From Candidatus Villigracilis adiacens (GTDB taxonomy: Bacteria; Chloroflexota; Anaerolineae; Anaerolineales; Villigracilaceae): 64,000 nucleotides of DNA. A program made the translations under genes and the position numbers. The notes below the pieces were generated by a model. It saw only the letters and a list, made by a program, of their open reading frames with translations. It had not been told where the DNA came from and did not search any database. Each line of letters opens with the position of its first letter. The first letter of the stretch is position 1. The DNA lies in the NCBI GenBank assembly GCA_016703605.1, contig JADJBU010000002.1:496001-560000 (forward strand). Reading direction: 5' to 3'. This document shows positions 42,648-50,596 of the stretch, piece by piece.

Positions 42648-43709
42648 ATGAAGAAGTTGCATTTCGTTATGGCAGTGTTTGTTGTCGCTTCGATGGTCCT
42701 GACCGCGTGCGGCGGCGGGGCTGGCGGCGGCGACGCGCTCAAGGTCGGTATGGTGACCGATCTCGGCGGTATCGATGACAAGTCCTTCAATGCCACCGCG
42801 TACTCCGGCATCGACAAGGCGATCGCCGATCTCGGCATCGAGGGCAAGTATTTGGAATCGACCCAGCAGTCCGATTACGCCAAGAACATCCAGCAGTTCC
42901 TCGATGAGGACACCCAGTTGATCGTGACCGTGGGCTTCCTGCTCGGTGTGGATACCGCGGTTGCTGCGAAAGCCAACCCCGAGACCAAATTCGCGATCGT
43001 GGACTATTCCTACCCCGACTGCTTCGGCGACGGAGTTGAAGGACAGACCTGCGGTTCCGCGAGTGAAATCCCGAACGTGCTCGGCTTGACCTTCCAGATC
43101 GATCAGGCTGGCTTCCTCGCCGGGTATGCCGCGGCTGGCTCGACCAAGACCGGCAAAGTCGCCACTTGGGGCGGCATCAACATCCCGCCTGTGGCTGCCT
43201 TCATGATCGGCTACGAAAAGGGCGTTGATTACTACAACGAAGAGAACGGTACCGAAGTGGAAGTGCTCGGCTGGAGCAACGAAGCCAACGAAGGTTCCTT
43301 CATCGGTAACTTCGAATCCCTCGATGACGGCCGCGCGACGACCGAATCTCTCGTTCAGGAAGGCGCCGACATCGTCATGCCGGTTGCGGGCCCTGCGGGC
43401 TTGGGCGGCGCGGCATACTGCGCTGAATCCGGCTCCTGCATGGTCATCGGCGTGGACACCGACTGGACCGTTTCGGCTTCGGAATACACCGACATCATCC
43501 TGACCAGCGTGCTGAAGAACATGAACGTGGCTGTGTACGACACGGTCAAAGCCGTCCAGGATGGCACCTTCGCGGGCGGCTTGTACGTCGGCACGCTTGC
43601 GAACAACGGCGTGGGTCTTGCCGATGTGAAGGGCGCTTCGGACGAACTCAAAGCCGGTCTGGATGCTGTCCGCCAGGGCATCATCGACGGCTCCATCGCC
43701 ACCAAGTAA
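42648..43709 (+). CDS. BMP-family ABC transporter substrate-binding lipoprotein
   Basis: 353 residues. A lipoprotein signal ends MVLTAC(G), followed by a glycine-rich spacer. The core matches the BMP/PnrA group: LKVGMVTDLGGIDDKSFNATAYSGIDKAI, SDYAKNIQQFLDEDTQLIVTVGFLLG and FQIDQAGFLAGYAAAG. Members bind purine nucleosides, sometimes other solutes, and deliver them to a Nup-type ABC permease. AGGAG precedes the ATG. The ATPase and two permease genes follow, separated by a strong terminator, which fits higher expression of the binding protein than of the membrane parts. Confidence 0.92.
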   Translation: MKKLHFVMAVFVVASMVLTACGGGAGGGDALKVGMVTDLGGIDDKSFNATAYSGIDKAIADLGIEGKYLESTQQSDYAKNIQQFLDEDTQLIVTVGFLLGVDTAVAAKANPETKFAIVDYSYPDCFGDGVEGQTCGSASEIPNVLGLTFQIDQAGFLAGYAAAGSTKTGKVATWGGINIPPVAAFMIGYEKGVDYYNEENGTEVEVLGWSNEANEGSFIGNFESLDDGRATTESLVQEGADIVMPVAGPAGLGGAAYCAESGSCMVIGVDTDWTVSASEYTDIILTSVLKNMNVAVYDTVKAVQDGTFAGGLYVGTLANNGVGLADVKGASDELKAGLDAVRQGIIDGSIATK

Positions 43710-43726
43710 GTTTTTACCCGCTGTAT

Positions 43727-43764
43727 GAAAAAAGCCGGGGGAGGATGCTCCTCCGGCTTTTTTC
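43727..43764 (+). terminator. Terminator between the binding-protein and ATPase genes
   Basis: GAAAAAAGCCGG / CCGGCTTTTTTC stem with an inner GGGGAG/CTCCTC part and a T-run. Read-through or the -10 element at 43827-43832 would be needed for the transporter genes. Confidence 0.85.
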
Positions 43765-43826
43765 ATCGGTTTCGCTGGATCCCAAAGGTGTTTTCATCCC
43801 ACAGCCTATCCCCATGCACCTGCCTG

Positions 43827-43832
43827 TATAAT
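43827..43832 (+). promoter_or_regulatory. Possible -10 element of the ATPase/permease genes
   Basis: A perfect TATAAT after the terminator. No clear -35 at the right distance. Confidence 0.4.
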
Positions 43833-43891
43833 GAACGGGTGCAAAAAAGACCTTTTGGATCTAACGATTTCATGAACATGGAGGGCATGGC

Positions 43892-45421
43892 ATGACGAAC
43901 GTTCTCGAGTTGCAGGGCATTACCAAACGATTCCCCGGCGTGCTGGCAAACGACAGAATCAGCATTGCGCTGCGGGAGGGAAAGATCCTTGCCCTGTTGG
44001 GGGAAAACGGCGCGGGCAAAAGCACCCTGATGAACATCCTTTACGGGCTGTACAAACCCGACGAAGGCAAGATCTTCATACGCGGCAGGGAAGTGAATAT
44101 CGAAGGACCGAACGACGCCATCGGGCAGGGCATCGGCATGGTGCATCAGCATTTCATGCTTGTGCCGGTGATGACCGTGACCGAGAATGTGATGCTCGGC
44201 ATCGAGCCGGTGAAGAACGGCGTCTTTTTGGACCGCGAAAAGGTTTCAAGGCGCATCAAGGAAATTTCAGACCAGTATGGATTGGAAGTTGACCCGCAGG
44301 CCTATATTAAGGACCTGCCGGTGGGCATCCAACAGCGCGTGGAGATCATCAAGGTCCTTTACCGCTCGGCAGACATCCTGATCCTCGACGAGCCGACGGC
44401 GGTGCTGACCCCGCAGGAGGTGGAGGGTCTCTTCAAGATCATCGAGACGCTCATCAAATCGGGCAAGTCGATCATTTTCATCACGCACAAATTGAAGGAA
44501 GTCCTGGCGGTCGCCGACGACATCACGGTTCTGCGCCTGGGGACGGTGGTCGGTTCGATCAAGCCGGAGGAGGCGACATCCGAGACGCTTGCCACGATGA
44601 TGGTCGGGCGCGACGTGAGCCTGGTGGTGGAAAAATCCCCCGCCAAACCGGCAGGCGCGGTGCTTGAAGTAAAGGACCTATACGTCCGGGACGACCGCCA
44701 GCACATGACGGTTCAGGGCGTTTCGTTCAACGTGAAAAAAGGGGAGGTGCTGGGGGTGGCGGGCGTGCAGGGCAACGGGCAGACCGAACTGGTTTATGCG
44801 CTGACCGGGCTTTTACCCATCGAGAAGGGAACGATCCAATTGCTGGACGAGCCGATCCACCATACCACGCCGCGTAACATCCTCGAACGCGGCGTGGCGC
44901 ACATTCCCGAAGACCGGCAGCGGCATGGGTTGATCCTGTCCTTCCCGATCCACGATAACATGATGCTTTGCACCTATTACAAGAAACCGTTTGCAAAGGG
45001 CATTTCGCTCCAACCCCAGCCCATTTTCAGCAACGCGGAGGAATTGGTGAAGCAGTACGATGTGCGCACGCCGAATATTTACGTCAACGCGGGGACGCTC
45101 TCGGGCGGCAACCAGCAGAAGGTGATCGTGGCGCGCGAGTTCTCGCGTCCCATCGAGTTATTGATCGCTTCGCAGCCGACCCGCGGTCTGGATGTCGGCT
45201 CCATCGAGTACATCCACAAGCAGATCATCAAAAAACGCGACGAGGGCGCGGGCGTGCTGGTTGTCTCCTCGGAACTGGACGAGATCCTCGCCCTTTCCGA
45301 CCGCATCGCGGTGATGTACAAGGGCAGGATCATGGCAATCATCGACGCGAACAAGTCCAGCAAGGAACAGCTGGGTCTATTGATGGCGGGCGTCCACCCC
45401 GCTGAATCGTCGCAGAATTAA
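43892..45421 (+). CDS. ABC transporter ATPase, double nucleotide-binding domain (nucleoside/BMP importer)
   Basis: 509 residues with two ABC modules in one chain, as in NupA/YufO and RbsA. Module 1 has Walker A LGENGAGKST (about 34-43), signature LPVGIQQRVEIIKVL, and Walker B ILILDEPTAVLTPQE. Module 2 has the Walker A-like GVQGNGQTEL, the signature LSGGNQQKVIVAREF, and the Walker B-like LLIASQPTRGLDVG. Module 2's Walker A lacks the usual GKS/T, which is normal in this subfamily because only one site hydrolyses fully. GGAGG precedes the ATG. The two permease genes follow without a gap that would hold a terminator. Confidence 0.95.
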   Translation: MTNVLELQGITKRFPGVLANDRISIALREGKILALLGENGAGKSTLMNILYGLYKPDEGKIFIRGREVNIEGPNDAIGQGIGMVHQHFMLVPVMTVTENVMLGIEPVKNGVFLDREKVSRRIKEISDQYGLEVDPQAYIKDLPVGIQQRVEIIKVLYRSADILILDEPTAVLTPQEVEGLFKIIETLIKSGKSIIFITHKLKEVLAVADDITVLRLGTVVGSIKPEEATSETLATMMVGRDVSLVVEKSPAKPAGAVLEVKDLYVRDDRQHMTVQGVSFNVKKGEVLGVAGVQGNGQTELVYALTGLLPIEKGTIQLLDEPIHHTTPRNILERGVAHIPEDRQRHGLILSFPIHDNMMLCTYYKKPFAKGISLQPQPIFSNAEELVKQYDVRTPNIYVNAGTLSGGNQQKVIVAREFSRPIELLIASQPTRGLDVGSIEYIHKQIIKKRDEGAGVLVVSSELDEILALSDRIAVMYKGRIMAIIDANKSSKEQLGLLMAGVHPAESSQN

Positions 45422-45433
45422 GGAGTTGCATTT

Positions 45434-46609
45434 GTGAGCAACACAACCGCTCCCAATACGAAAGAAAAAAAACGCAGCGGCATTTGGTCGGAACTGCTCA
45501 TCCCCGCCCTTGCCGTGCTTTCAGGGTTGATCCTTGGCGCGATCGTCATCCTTGTCAGCGGGGAGAATCCGCTGGTGGCGTACGGCGCGCTTTTTGAAGG
45601 TTCCTTTGGAAACCCGCTCGACCTGGTCGAGGGGCTTCAGGTCTACTTCGCCACAGGTGAAACGAAGGAACTGCTGCGGGCGATCTATCCGTTCACCGAA
45701 AGCCTTGTAACCGCCACGCCGTACCTCTTTGCAGGCTTATCGGTGGCGCTGGGTTTCCGCTGCGGGCTTTTCAATATCGGCGCCGAAGGGCAGTTCTTCA
45801 TCGGGGCGTTATGCTCGGCGTTTGTCGGGTACAGCATCAAGGGTCTGCCGATGATCGTCCACCTGCCGCTGGCAATTCTGGCAGGCGCGCTGGGCGGGGC
45901 GGTCTGGGGCATGATCCCCGGCTATCTCAAGGCGCGCTTCGGGGCGCATGAAGTGGTCAACACCATCATGATGAACTGGATCGCCTTCCGGTTAAGCGAC
46001 TGGCTGCTGAACGGACCGATGAAATCCTCCGGCTTCCGTCCTGTCACCCCGAATGTGATGGAGACCGCCGAACTTCCGCGCTTCTTCCCGGACCCATTGC
46101 GCTTCAACCTCGGATTCTTCCTCGCGCTTCTGGCGGCGTATCTCCTCTACTGGTTCCTGTTCAAGACCACGCTCGGGTTCGAAGTCCGTTCGGTGGGCGC
46201 CAACCCCGATGCCGCCAAATATGCGGGCATGAACATCGTCCGCAATTTCGTGCTGGTCATGTTCCTCGCCGGCGGGCTGGCAGGGCTGGCAGGCACGGCT
46301 CAAGTTCTCGGCGTGGACCACTGGGTGGGTCAGGGATTCTCAGCCGGGTACGGGTTCGATGCGATTGCCCTCGCCCTGCTCGGAAAAAGCCATCCCTTCG
46401 GCGTCGTCCTCTCTGCGCTGCTCTTTGGTTTCCTGCGCTCCGGCGCCACCGACATGCAGTCGATGGCGAGAATCCCCATTGACATCATCTCCATCATCCA
46501 GGGCATGGTGATCGTCTTCATCGCCGCGCCGGATATCATCCGCTGGCTGTACCGCATCCGCGAAGTTAAAAAAGAAGAAGCCGTGCTAACCCGCGGCTGG
46601 GGCAGCTAA
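45434..46609 (+). CDS. ABC transporter permease 1 (nucleoside/BMP type)
   Basis: 391 residues, with about nine hydrophobic segments. Similar to YufP/NupB-type permeases of the BPD_transp_2 family: TPYLFAGLSVALGFRCGLFNIGAEGQFFIGAL and FGAHEVVNTIMMNWIAFRLSDWLL, where the EVVNTIMMN coupling helix contacts the ATPase, and GFEVRSVGANPDAAKYAGMN. GTG start with AGGAG eight bases before. It lies 12 bases after the ATPase gene and 10 before permease 2, so they are one unit. Confidence 0.92.
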   Translation: MSNTTAPNTKEKKRSGIWSELLIPALAVLSGLILGAIVILVSGENPLVAYGALFEGSFGNPLDLVEGLQVYFATGETKELLRAIYPFTESLVTATPYLFAGLSVALGFRCGLFNIGAEGQFFIGALCSAFVGYSIKGLPMIVHLPLAILAGALGGAVWGMIPGYLKARFGAHEVVNTIMMNWIAFRLSDWLLNGPMKSSGFRPVTPNVMETAELPRFFPDPLRFNLGFFLALLAAYLLYWFLFKTTLGFEVRSVGANPDAAKYAGMNIVRNFVLVMFLAGGLAGLAGTAQVLGVDHWVGQGFSAGYGFDAIALALLGKSHPFGVVLSALLFGFLRSGATDMQSMARIPIDIISIIQGMVIVFIAAPDIIRWLYRIREVKKEEAVLTRGWGS

Positions 46610-46619
46610 CGAGGCTTTC

Positions 46620-47882
46620 ATGACCAATTCAAATACTGATATCAGATCATCAGCCGAAAAACGCAGCCGGGTTTCCTTTGGCATTGCCCTGGTCGTCGCG
46701 GGGCTTGCCATCTACCTGTTATTCGGAACGAGCACCCAGCCCGGCGCGATGACCACCTTCGGCTTGAACCTGCTTGGGTCTCAGGCGGCAGTGGTTCCCG
46801 ACCTTGTCGTTCCCGCCCTGCCCGCCATTTATTTATTGGCGGCAATCTCCGTCTTTACCGGCGCCTATCAACTGGCTCGCGGCATCCGTTCGACCGGCTG
46901 GCTGGTCGGCATCCTTACCTTCACCTTCGTCACCGCTTTCCTGATGTGGGGCGCGCAGGATAAATCCTTCAACCTGACCGGCATGTTGCAAAGCTCGCTC
47001 GTACGCGCCACCCCCATTGCGCTGGCGGCGTTGTGCGGCGTGATCAGCGAACGGACGGCGGTCATCAACATCGGCATCGAAGGCATCATGCTCATGTCGG
47101 CGCAGGCGGCGGTGGTGGCGGCGACGGTTACCGGAAATTTGTATGTTGGGTTGATTGCCGCCATCCTGCTTGGCGGGTGGGTTGCGGCATTCCACGCCTT
47201 TCTCGTCATCCGCTTCAAGGTGGACCAGACGGTGAGCAGCGTCGCCATCAACATCTTCGGCACCGGCGCAACCTCCTTCATCAGTTCGCGCTTCATGCAA
47301 GCCGCCGGAGACAAACTGAACAACTCCGGCACCTTCCCCATCATTGCCATCCCCGGGCTTTCGAAGATCCCCGTGCTTGGACCGGTCCTGTTCGAGAACA
47401 ACTTGATCGTTTACCTCACCATCCTGCTGGTGGTCGTCATGCACATCCTGTTGTACTACACCCCCTGGGGCTTGCGCACCCGCGCGGTGGGCGAACACCC
47501 CAAGGCAGCCGACACACTGGGCGTAAACGTATACCTCACCCGCTATGTCAACGTCATTCTCGGCGGCATGATCGCGGGCATCGGCGGCGCGTATTTCACC
47601 ATCGGTTCGGTGGGGCGCTTCGACGAGATCATGACCGCGGGCAAGGGCTTCATCGGTCTCGCCGCGATGATCTTCGGCAATTGGAATCCCATCGGCGCGT
47701 ACACCTCGTCGCTCATCTTCGGCTTCGCGGACTCTTTGCAGGTAAAACTGCAAATTCTGCGCGTGCCGATCCCCTCCGAGTTCCTGCTCATGGCTCCCTA
47801 CATTTTGACCATGATCATCCTGACCGGCGTGGTCGGGCGCGCCATTCCCCCCGCCGCAGACGGTCAGCCCTACGAAAAGTAA
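46620..47882 (+). CDS. ABC transporter permease 2 (nucleoside/BMP type)
   Basis: 420 residues, about ten hydrophobic segments. Matches YufQ/NupC-type permeases: TPIALAALCGVISERTAVINIGIEGIMLM, VDQTVSSVAINIFGTGATSFISSRFM (the coupling loop), GLRTRAVGEHPKAADTLGVN and AKGFIGLAAMIFGNWNPIGAYTSSLIFG. With the ATPase, permease 1 and BMP proteins it completes an importer for nucleosides or related compounds. GAGG precedes the ATG. The unit ends at the hairpin at 47923. Confidence 0.93.
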   Translation: MTNSNTDIRSSAEKRSRVSFGIALVVAGLAIYLLFGTSTQPGAMTTFGLNLLGSQAAVVPDLVVPALPAIYLLAAISVFTGAYQLARGIRSTGWLVGILTFTFVTAFLMWGAQDKSFNLTGMLQSSLVRATPIALAALCGVISERTAVINIGIEGIMLMSAQAAVVAATVTGNLYVGLIAAILLGGWVAAFHAFLVIRFKVDQTVSSVAINIFGTGATSFISSRFMQAAGDKLNNSGTFPIIAIPGLSKIPVLGPVLFENNLIVYLTILLVVVMHILLYYTPWGLRTRAVGEHPKAADTLGVNVYLTRYVNVILGGMIAGIGGAYFTIGSVGRFDEIMTAGKGFIGLAAMIFGNWNPIGAYTSSLIFGFADSLQVKLQILRVPIPSEFLLMAPYILTMIILTGVVGRAIPPAADGQPYEK

Positions 47883-47922
47883 ACGCTTCCTTCCATACCT
47901 TTGGCTTGGTTCGCAAACATGA

Positions 47923-47960
47923 CTCACCCCGAAATTAAAGTTTTGCGGGTGAGTTTGTTT
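47923..47960 (+). terminator. Terminator after the ABC importer
   Basis: ACTCACCC / GGGTGAGT with a 17-nt loop and a TTTGTTTT tail. Confidence 0.6.
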
Positions 47961-47971
47961 TAAGAGCATAT

Positions 47972-48046
47972 GGGACGCTGATTTACGCTGAGAACGCGGA
48001 TTTTCAAACTCTTTTCCGCGTTATTCCGCGCTCGTCAGCGTCCCAA
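47972..48046. repeat. GGGACGCTGA intergenic inverted repeat
   Basis: TGGGACGCTGA (47972-47982) and TCAGCGTCCCA (48036-48046) are exact inverses. The inner part is a GAACGCGG.../CCGCGTTATTCCGCG repeat of the kind also near 62830-62885. The spacer 47883-48266 holds no gene. Confidence 0.6.
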
Positions 48047-48133
48047 ATTAAATTCGGGGTTAATGATGTTTTTGTTGCTCACTGTGGGAAAGTTTGCAAG
48101 CAAAACATGCCCGTTCCAGCGCATAGCGCGGTT

Positions 48134-48185
48134 GTACCGCAAACTTCAGTTTGCACCCCGGCGGGCGAGATAAATCTCGCGGTAC
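48134..48185. repeat. Compact 52-nt branched inverted-repeat element
   Basis: Outer arms GTACCGC (48134-48140) and GCGGTAC (48179-48185) enclose two hairpins, AAACTTCAGTTT and GCGAGATAAATCTCGC. The core CAAACTTNAGTTTG also occurs in the T-box leader palindrome. Confidence 0.55.
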
Positions 48186-48266
48186 TGGGAAAAATCTTCG
48201 CGTGGGAAATACGGTGGATTTTCCAAACATCCTCCTGCGGTAGAATATTTTTGAAGAGGAGAAACC

Positions 48267-49406
48267 ATGAAAAAATTCAACCAACTATTCAATTGGGTTG
48301 CAGTTTGCGCGCTACTGATCGGCGCCTGCAACCTGCCCTCGGGGAATCCCGATGAAGGCGCCGAGGTCAGCGGGACGTTCGCCGCGCAGACCATCGAAGC
48401 ATTGTTAACGACAACCGTCACCCCCACATTCACATCCCTGCCCGGCGTCACGCCCGTCACCAACACGCCCGCCCCAACCAATACGTCCATCTCCGCTGCA
48501 ACCGCCACCCCGGTCTGCCCGCAGGCGCAATTTGTTACCGACGTCACCATCCCGGATGGGACCGTCATGTCGCCGGGGCAAGCCTTTACCAAAAAATGGC
48601 GCATCCGCAACACCGGAACCTGTCAGTGGAGCGGATACACCCTCGTATTCGACTCCGGCGACTCCATGAACGGACCCGCCACCCAGCCCATCGGCGTGGT
48701 CAGCCCGGGGCAGGAGATCGACATCGAGGTCAACCTGACCGCGCCCGCCGCCGCCGGAAACTATCGCGGTTACTGGCGCATCGTTTCCAACAACAATGTC
48801 CTTGTCCCGATGCTGAACGGCTACCAGGGCAGAGCCTTCTACGTGGACATTAAAGTGCAGGGAGCGTCAACCGCCACCAACACCCCTCCGCCCCTGCCGC
48901 CCGCCATTGCCCAGGTTGTCCTCGTCACCTTGAGCGGCGAGGATGGGCATGTCGCTTCCGACGGGACCACCAACCAATTCCCGAACGTGGGTGATAACAG
49001 TTCCGACAAAGAGTTACAGGCTTTTGTGAGTTTCGATATGTCCCTTATCCCCGCCGGAGCGACCATTACAAAGGTTGAAGTAAATTTCAGCGGCTACGAT
49101 ATGCTCGGCAGCCCCTTCAGCCTTGCGGATGGATGCCTGCGCGCCTATGCCCAGAATTATGGAACCCTCGACGCGGGCGACTTTATCGCAGTGGGCGACC
49201 CGACCGGGGCTTACATCCGCTGGTGCGGCGCGGGCGAATTAAGTTCGCAGTTCGAAAGCGCAGACATGAAGACACTCGTCCAAAGCGCGGTCGGTTCCTC
49301 CAGGCTTCAGTTACGCCTGCAATTCAAGTCGCCCAACCCGAATGGAAATGCGACCGCCGACGCGGTCCGCTTTGGAGACATCCGCCTGATCGTCACCTAT
49401 CAATAA
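48267..49406 (+). CDS. Lipoprotein with NBR1-Ig-like domain and DNRLRE-like C-terminal domain
   Basis: 379 residues. The signal peptide ends LLIGAC, a lipobox. A Thr/Pro linker precedes an NBR1-type Ig-like domain (about 88-195) with the typical FTKKWRIRNTGTCQW, SPGQEIDIEVNLTAP and GNYRGYWRIVSNN. The C-terminal region (about 215-379) has FVSFDMSLIPAGATITKVEVNFSGYD and matches beta-sandwich domains of the DNRLRE kind. It would sit on the outside of the cell. The Ig-like domain is known in autophagy receptors of eukaryotes, but in bacteria its partners are unknown. SD GAAGAGGAG and TAGAAT lie upstream. Two more proteins with the same Ig domain follow. Confidence 0.8.
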   Translation: MKKFNQLFNWVAVCALLIGACNLPSGNPDEGAEVSGTFAAQTIEALLTTTVTPTFTSLPGVTPVTNTPAPTNTSISAATATPVCPQAQFVTDVTIPDGTVMSPGQAFTKKWRIRNTGTCQWSGYTLVFDSGDSMNGPATQPIGVVSPGQEIDIEVNLTAPAAAGNYRGYWRIVSNNNVLVPMLNGYQGRAFYVDIKVQGASTATNTPPPLPPAIAQVVLVTLSGEDGHVASDGTTNQFPNVGDNSSDKELQAFVSFDMSLIPAGATITKVEVNFSGYDMLGSPFSLADGCLRAYAQNYGTLDAGDFIAVGDPTGAYIRWCGAGELSSQFESADMKTLVQSAVGSSRLQLRLQFKSPNPNGNATADAVRFGDIRLIVTYQ

Positions 49407-49541
49407 AAAAAACTGCCGCCCTGCAACATCCGCACAAACGATGCAAGAGCCAGGATGATAATCCATTAATCCAACGATGCCCGCGAAAGCGGGCGTCGTC
49501 ATTTAACAGTATAATTTTCCACGTATCATGAAAGGAAAAAA

Positions 49542-50495
49542 ATGCTCAAGACCCAGATAAAAACCCTGATCACCCTGACCTTCACCGCCTCCCTGCTCAT
49601 CACCGCCTGCGGAAGCGATGCCGAAACCCAGGCGATCATCCAAACCTCCGTGGCGCAGACCGTTGCCGCGCAAGCCCCCACCGAAAACCCCGCCACCGAA
49701 GAAGCCCCGGCTGTCACAGAGATTCCCACAAAGACCCCCTTCGCGCAAACACCGCTCCCATCCCCCATCCCATCCCCCACATCCTTCACGCCCGCCGGTT
49801 CGAAAGCCGAATGCGCCAGCGCCAGCCTCGAAGATGAAACCGTGGTGGACGGCAAGATCTACAAACCCGGCGCGGAATTCATCAAGACCTGGTACATTAA
49901 AAACACCAGCCCCTGCACATGGGACACCACCTACAAGATCGTCTTCTGGTCCGGCGACATGCTCGGCGGCGGGTATGTCTATCAACTCCCGCGGGTGACC
50001 GGTCCCGGGCAGACCGTGCCAATCGAACTTGTGCTCATCGCCCCGGAAACCCCCGGCACCTACCGCTCCGAATGGAAGCTGCAAACGCCCGATAACATCA
50101 ACTTCGGCGTCGGCATCTACCAGGCGGCATTCTATACAGAGATCGCCGTCTCCTCCGAGGAAAAACCCGTCTACGGCGTGACCTCCGTCGTCATGGAGAT
50201 CGACCGCGACCCCGATTACGGATGCGCCCCCGCGAACATCGATTACTGGGCGGTCGTCACCATCACCACCAATGGACCGGTCAAGATCAAATATCAATAC
50301 ATCCATTCAGACGGCGGAAACTCCTCGACACAGTTGCTGGAAGTCAAAGAAGCCTCCAAGATCGTATTGAACGACCACCGCTGGCGGGTCGGGCGCGCCA
50401 ACTCGCAGAACGACAACCGCTGGATGCAGTTCGTCATCACCGAGCCGTTCTACCAGGAATACCAGCGCGTGGGCTTCGATTTCTTCTGCCCATAA
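49542..50495 (+). CDS. Lipoprotein with NBR1-Ig-like domain
   Basis: 317 residues. Lipobox LLITAC at about 24. A low-complexity Thr/Pro stretch (about 45-85) leads to the NBR1-Ig-like domain (about 88-205) with FIKTWYIKNTSPCTWDTTYKIVFWSGDMLGG and GTYRSEWKLQTPDN. The C-terminal 100 residues form a different beta-rich part with two cysteines (DYGCAPANIDYWAV...FDFFCP), which could be a disulfide-bonded domain. AAAGGA precedes the ATG, and TATAAT at 49510-49515 supports an own promoter. A strong terminator follows. Function is unknown. Confidence 0.78.
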   Translation: MLKTQIKTLITLTFTASLLITACGSDAETQAIIQTSVAQTVAAQAPTENPATEEAPAVTEIPTKTPFAQTPLPSPIPSPTSFTPAGSKAECASASLEDETVVDGKIYKPGAEFIKTWYIKNTSPCTWDTTYKIVFWSGDMLGGGYVYQLPRVTGPGQTVPIELVLIAPETPGTYRSEWKLQTPDNINFGVGIYQAAFYTEIAVSSEEKPVYGVTSVVMEIDRDPDYGCAPANIDYWAVVTITTNGPVKIKYQYIHSDGGNSSTQLLEVKEASKIVLNDHRWRVGRANSQNDNRWMQFVITEPFYQEYQRVGFDFFCP

Positions 50496-50504
50496 CAGCG
50501 CGCG

Positions 50505-50540
50505 AAAAGGAGTCCCGCCACAGCGCGGGACTCCTTTTTA
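50505..50540 (+). terminator. Terminator after second NBR1-Ig gene
   Basis: Perfect 14-bp stem AAAAGGAGTCCCGC / GCGGGACTCCTTTT with a T-run. Confidence 0.85.
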
Positions 50541-50596
50541 TTGGGAACATTCCCTTCGCCCCATGCGTCATTATCGGTTGAAAGGACTTGGAAAAA

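Noticed and set aside
46833..47969. Minus-strand frame opposite permease 2
   Set aside because: It is rich in Asp/His/Arg as expected for a shadow of a hydrophobic gene. The permease on the other strand is certain.
49477..49500. GCCCGCGAAAGCGGGC hairpin as a terminator of the first NBR1-Ig gene
   Set aside because: The stem is good but lacks a T-tract. It resembles a common dispersed GCGAAAGCG repeat, so it was not listed as a terminator.
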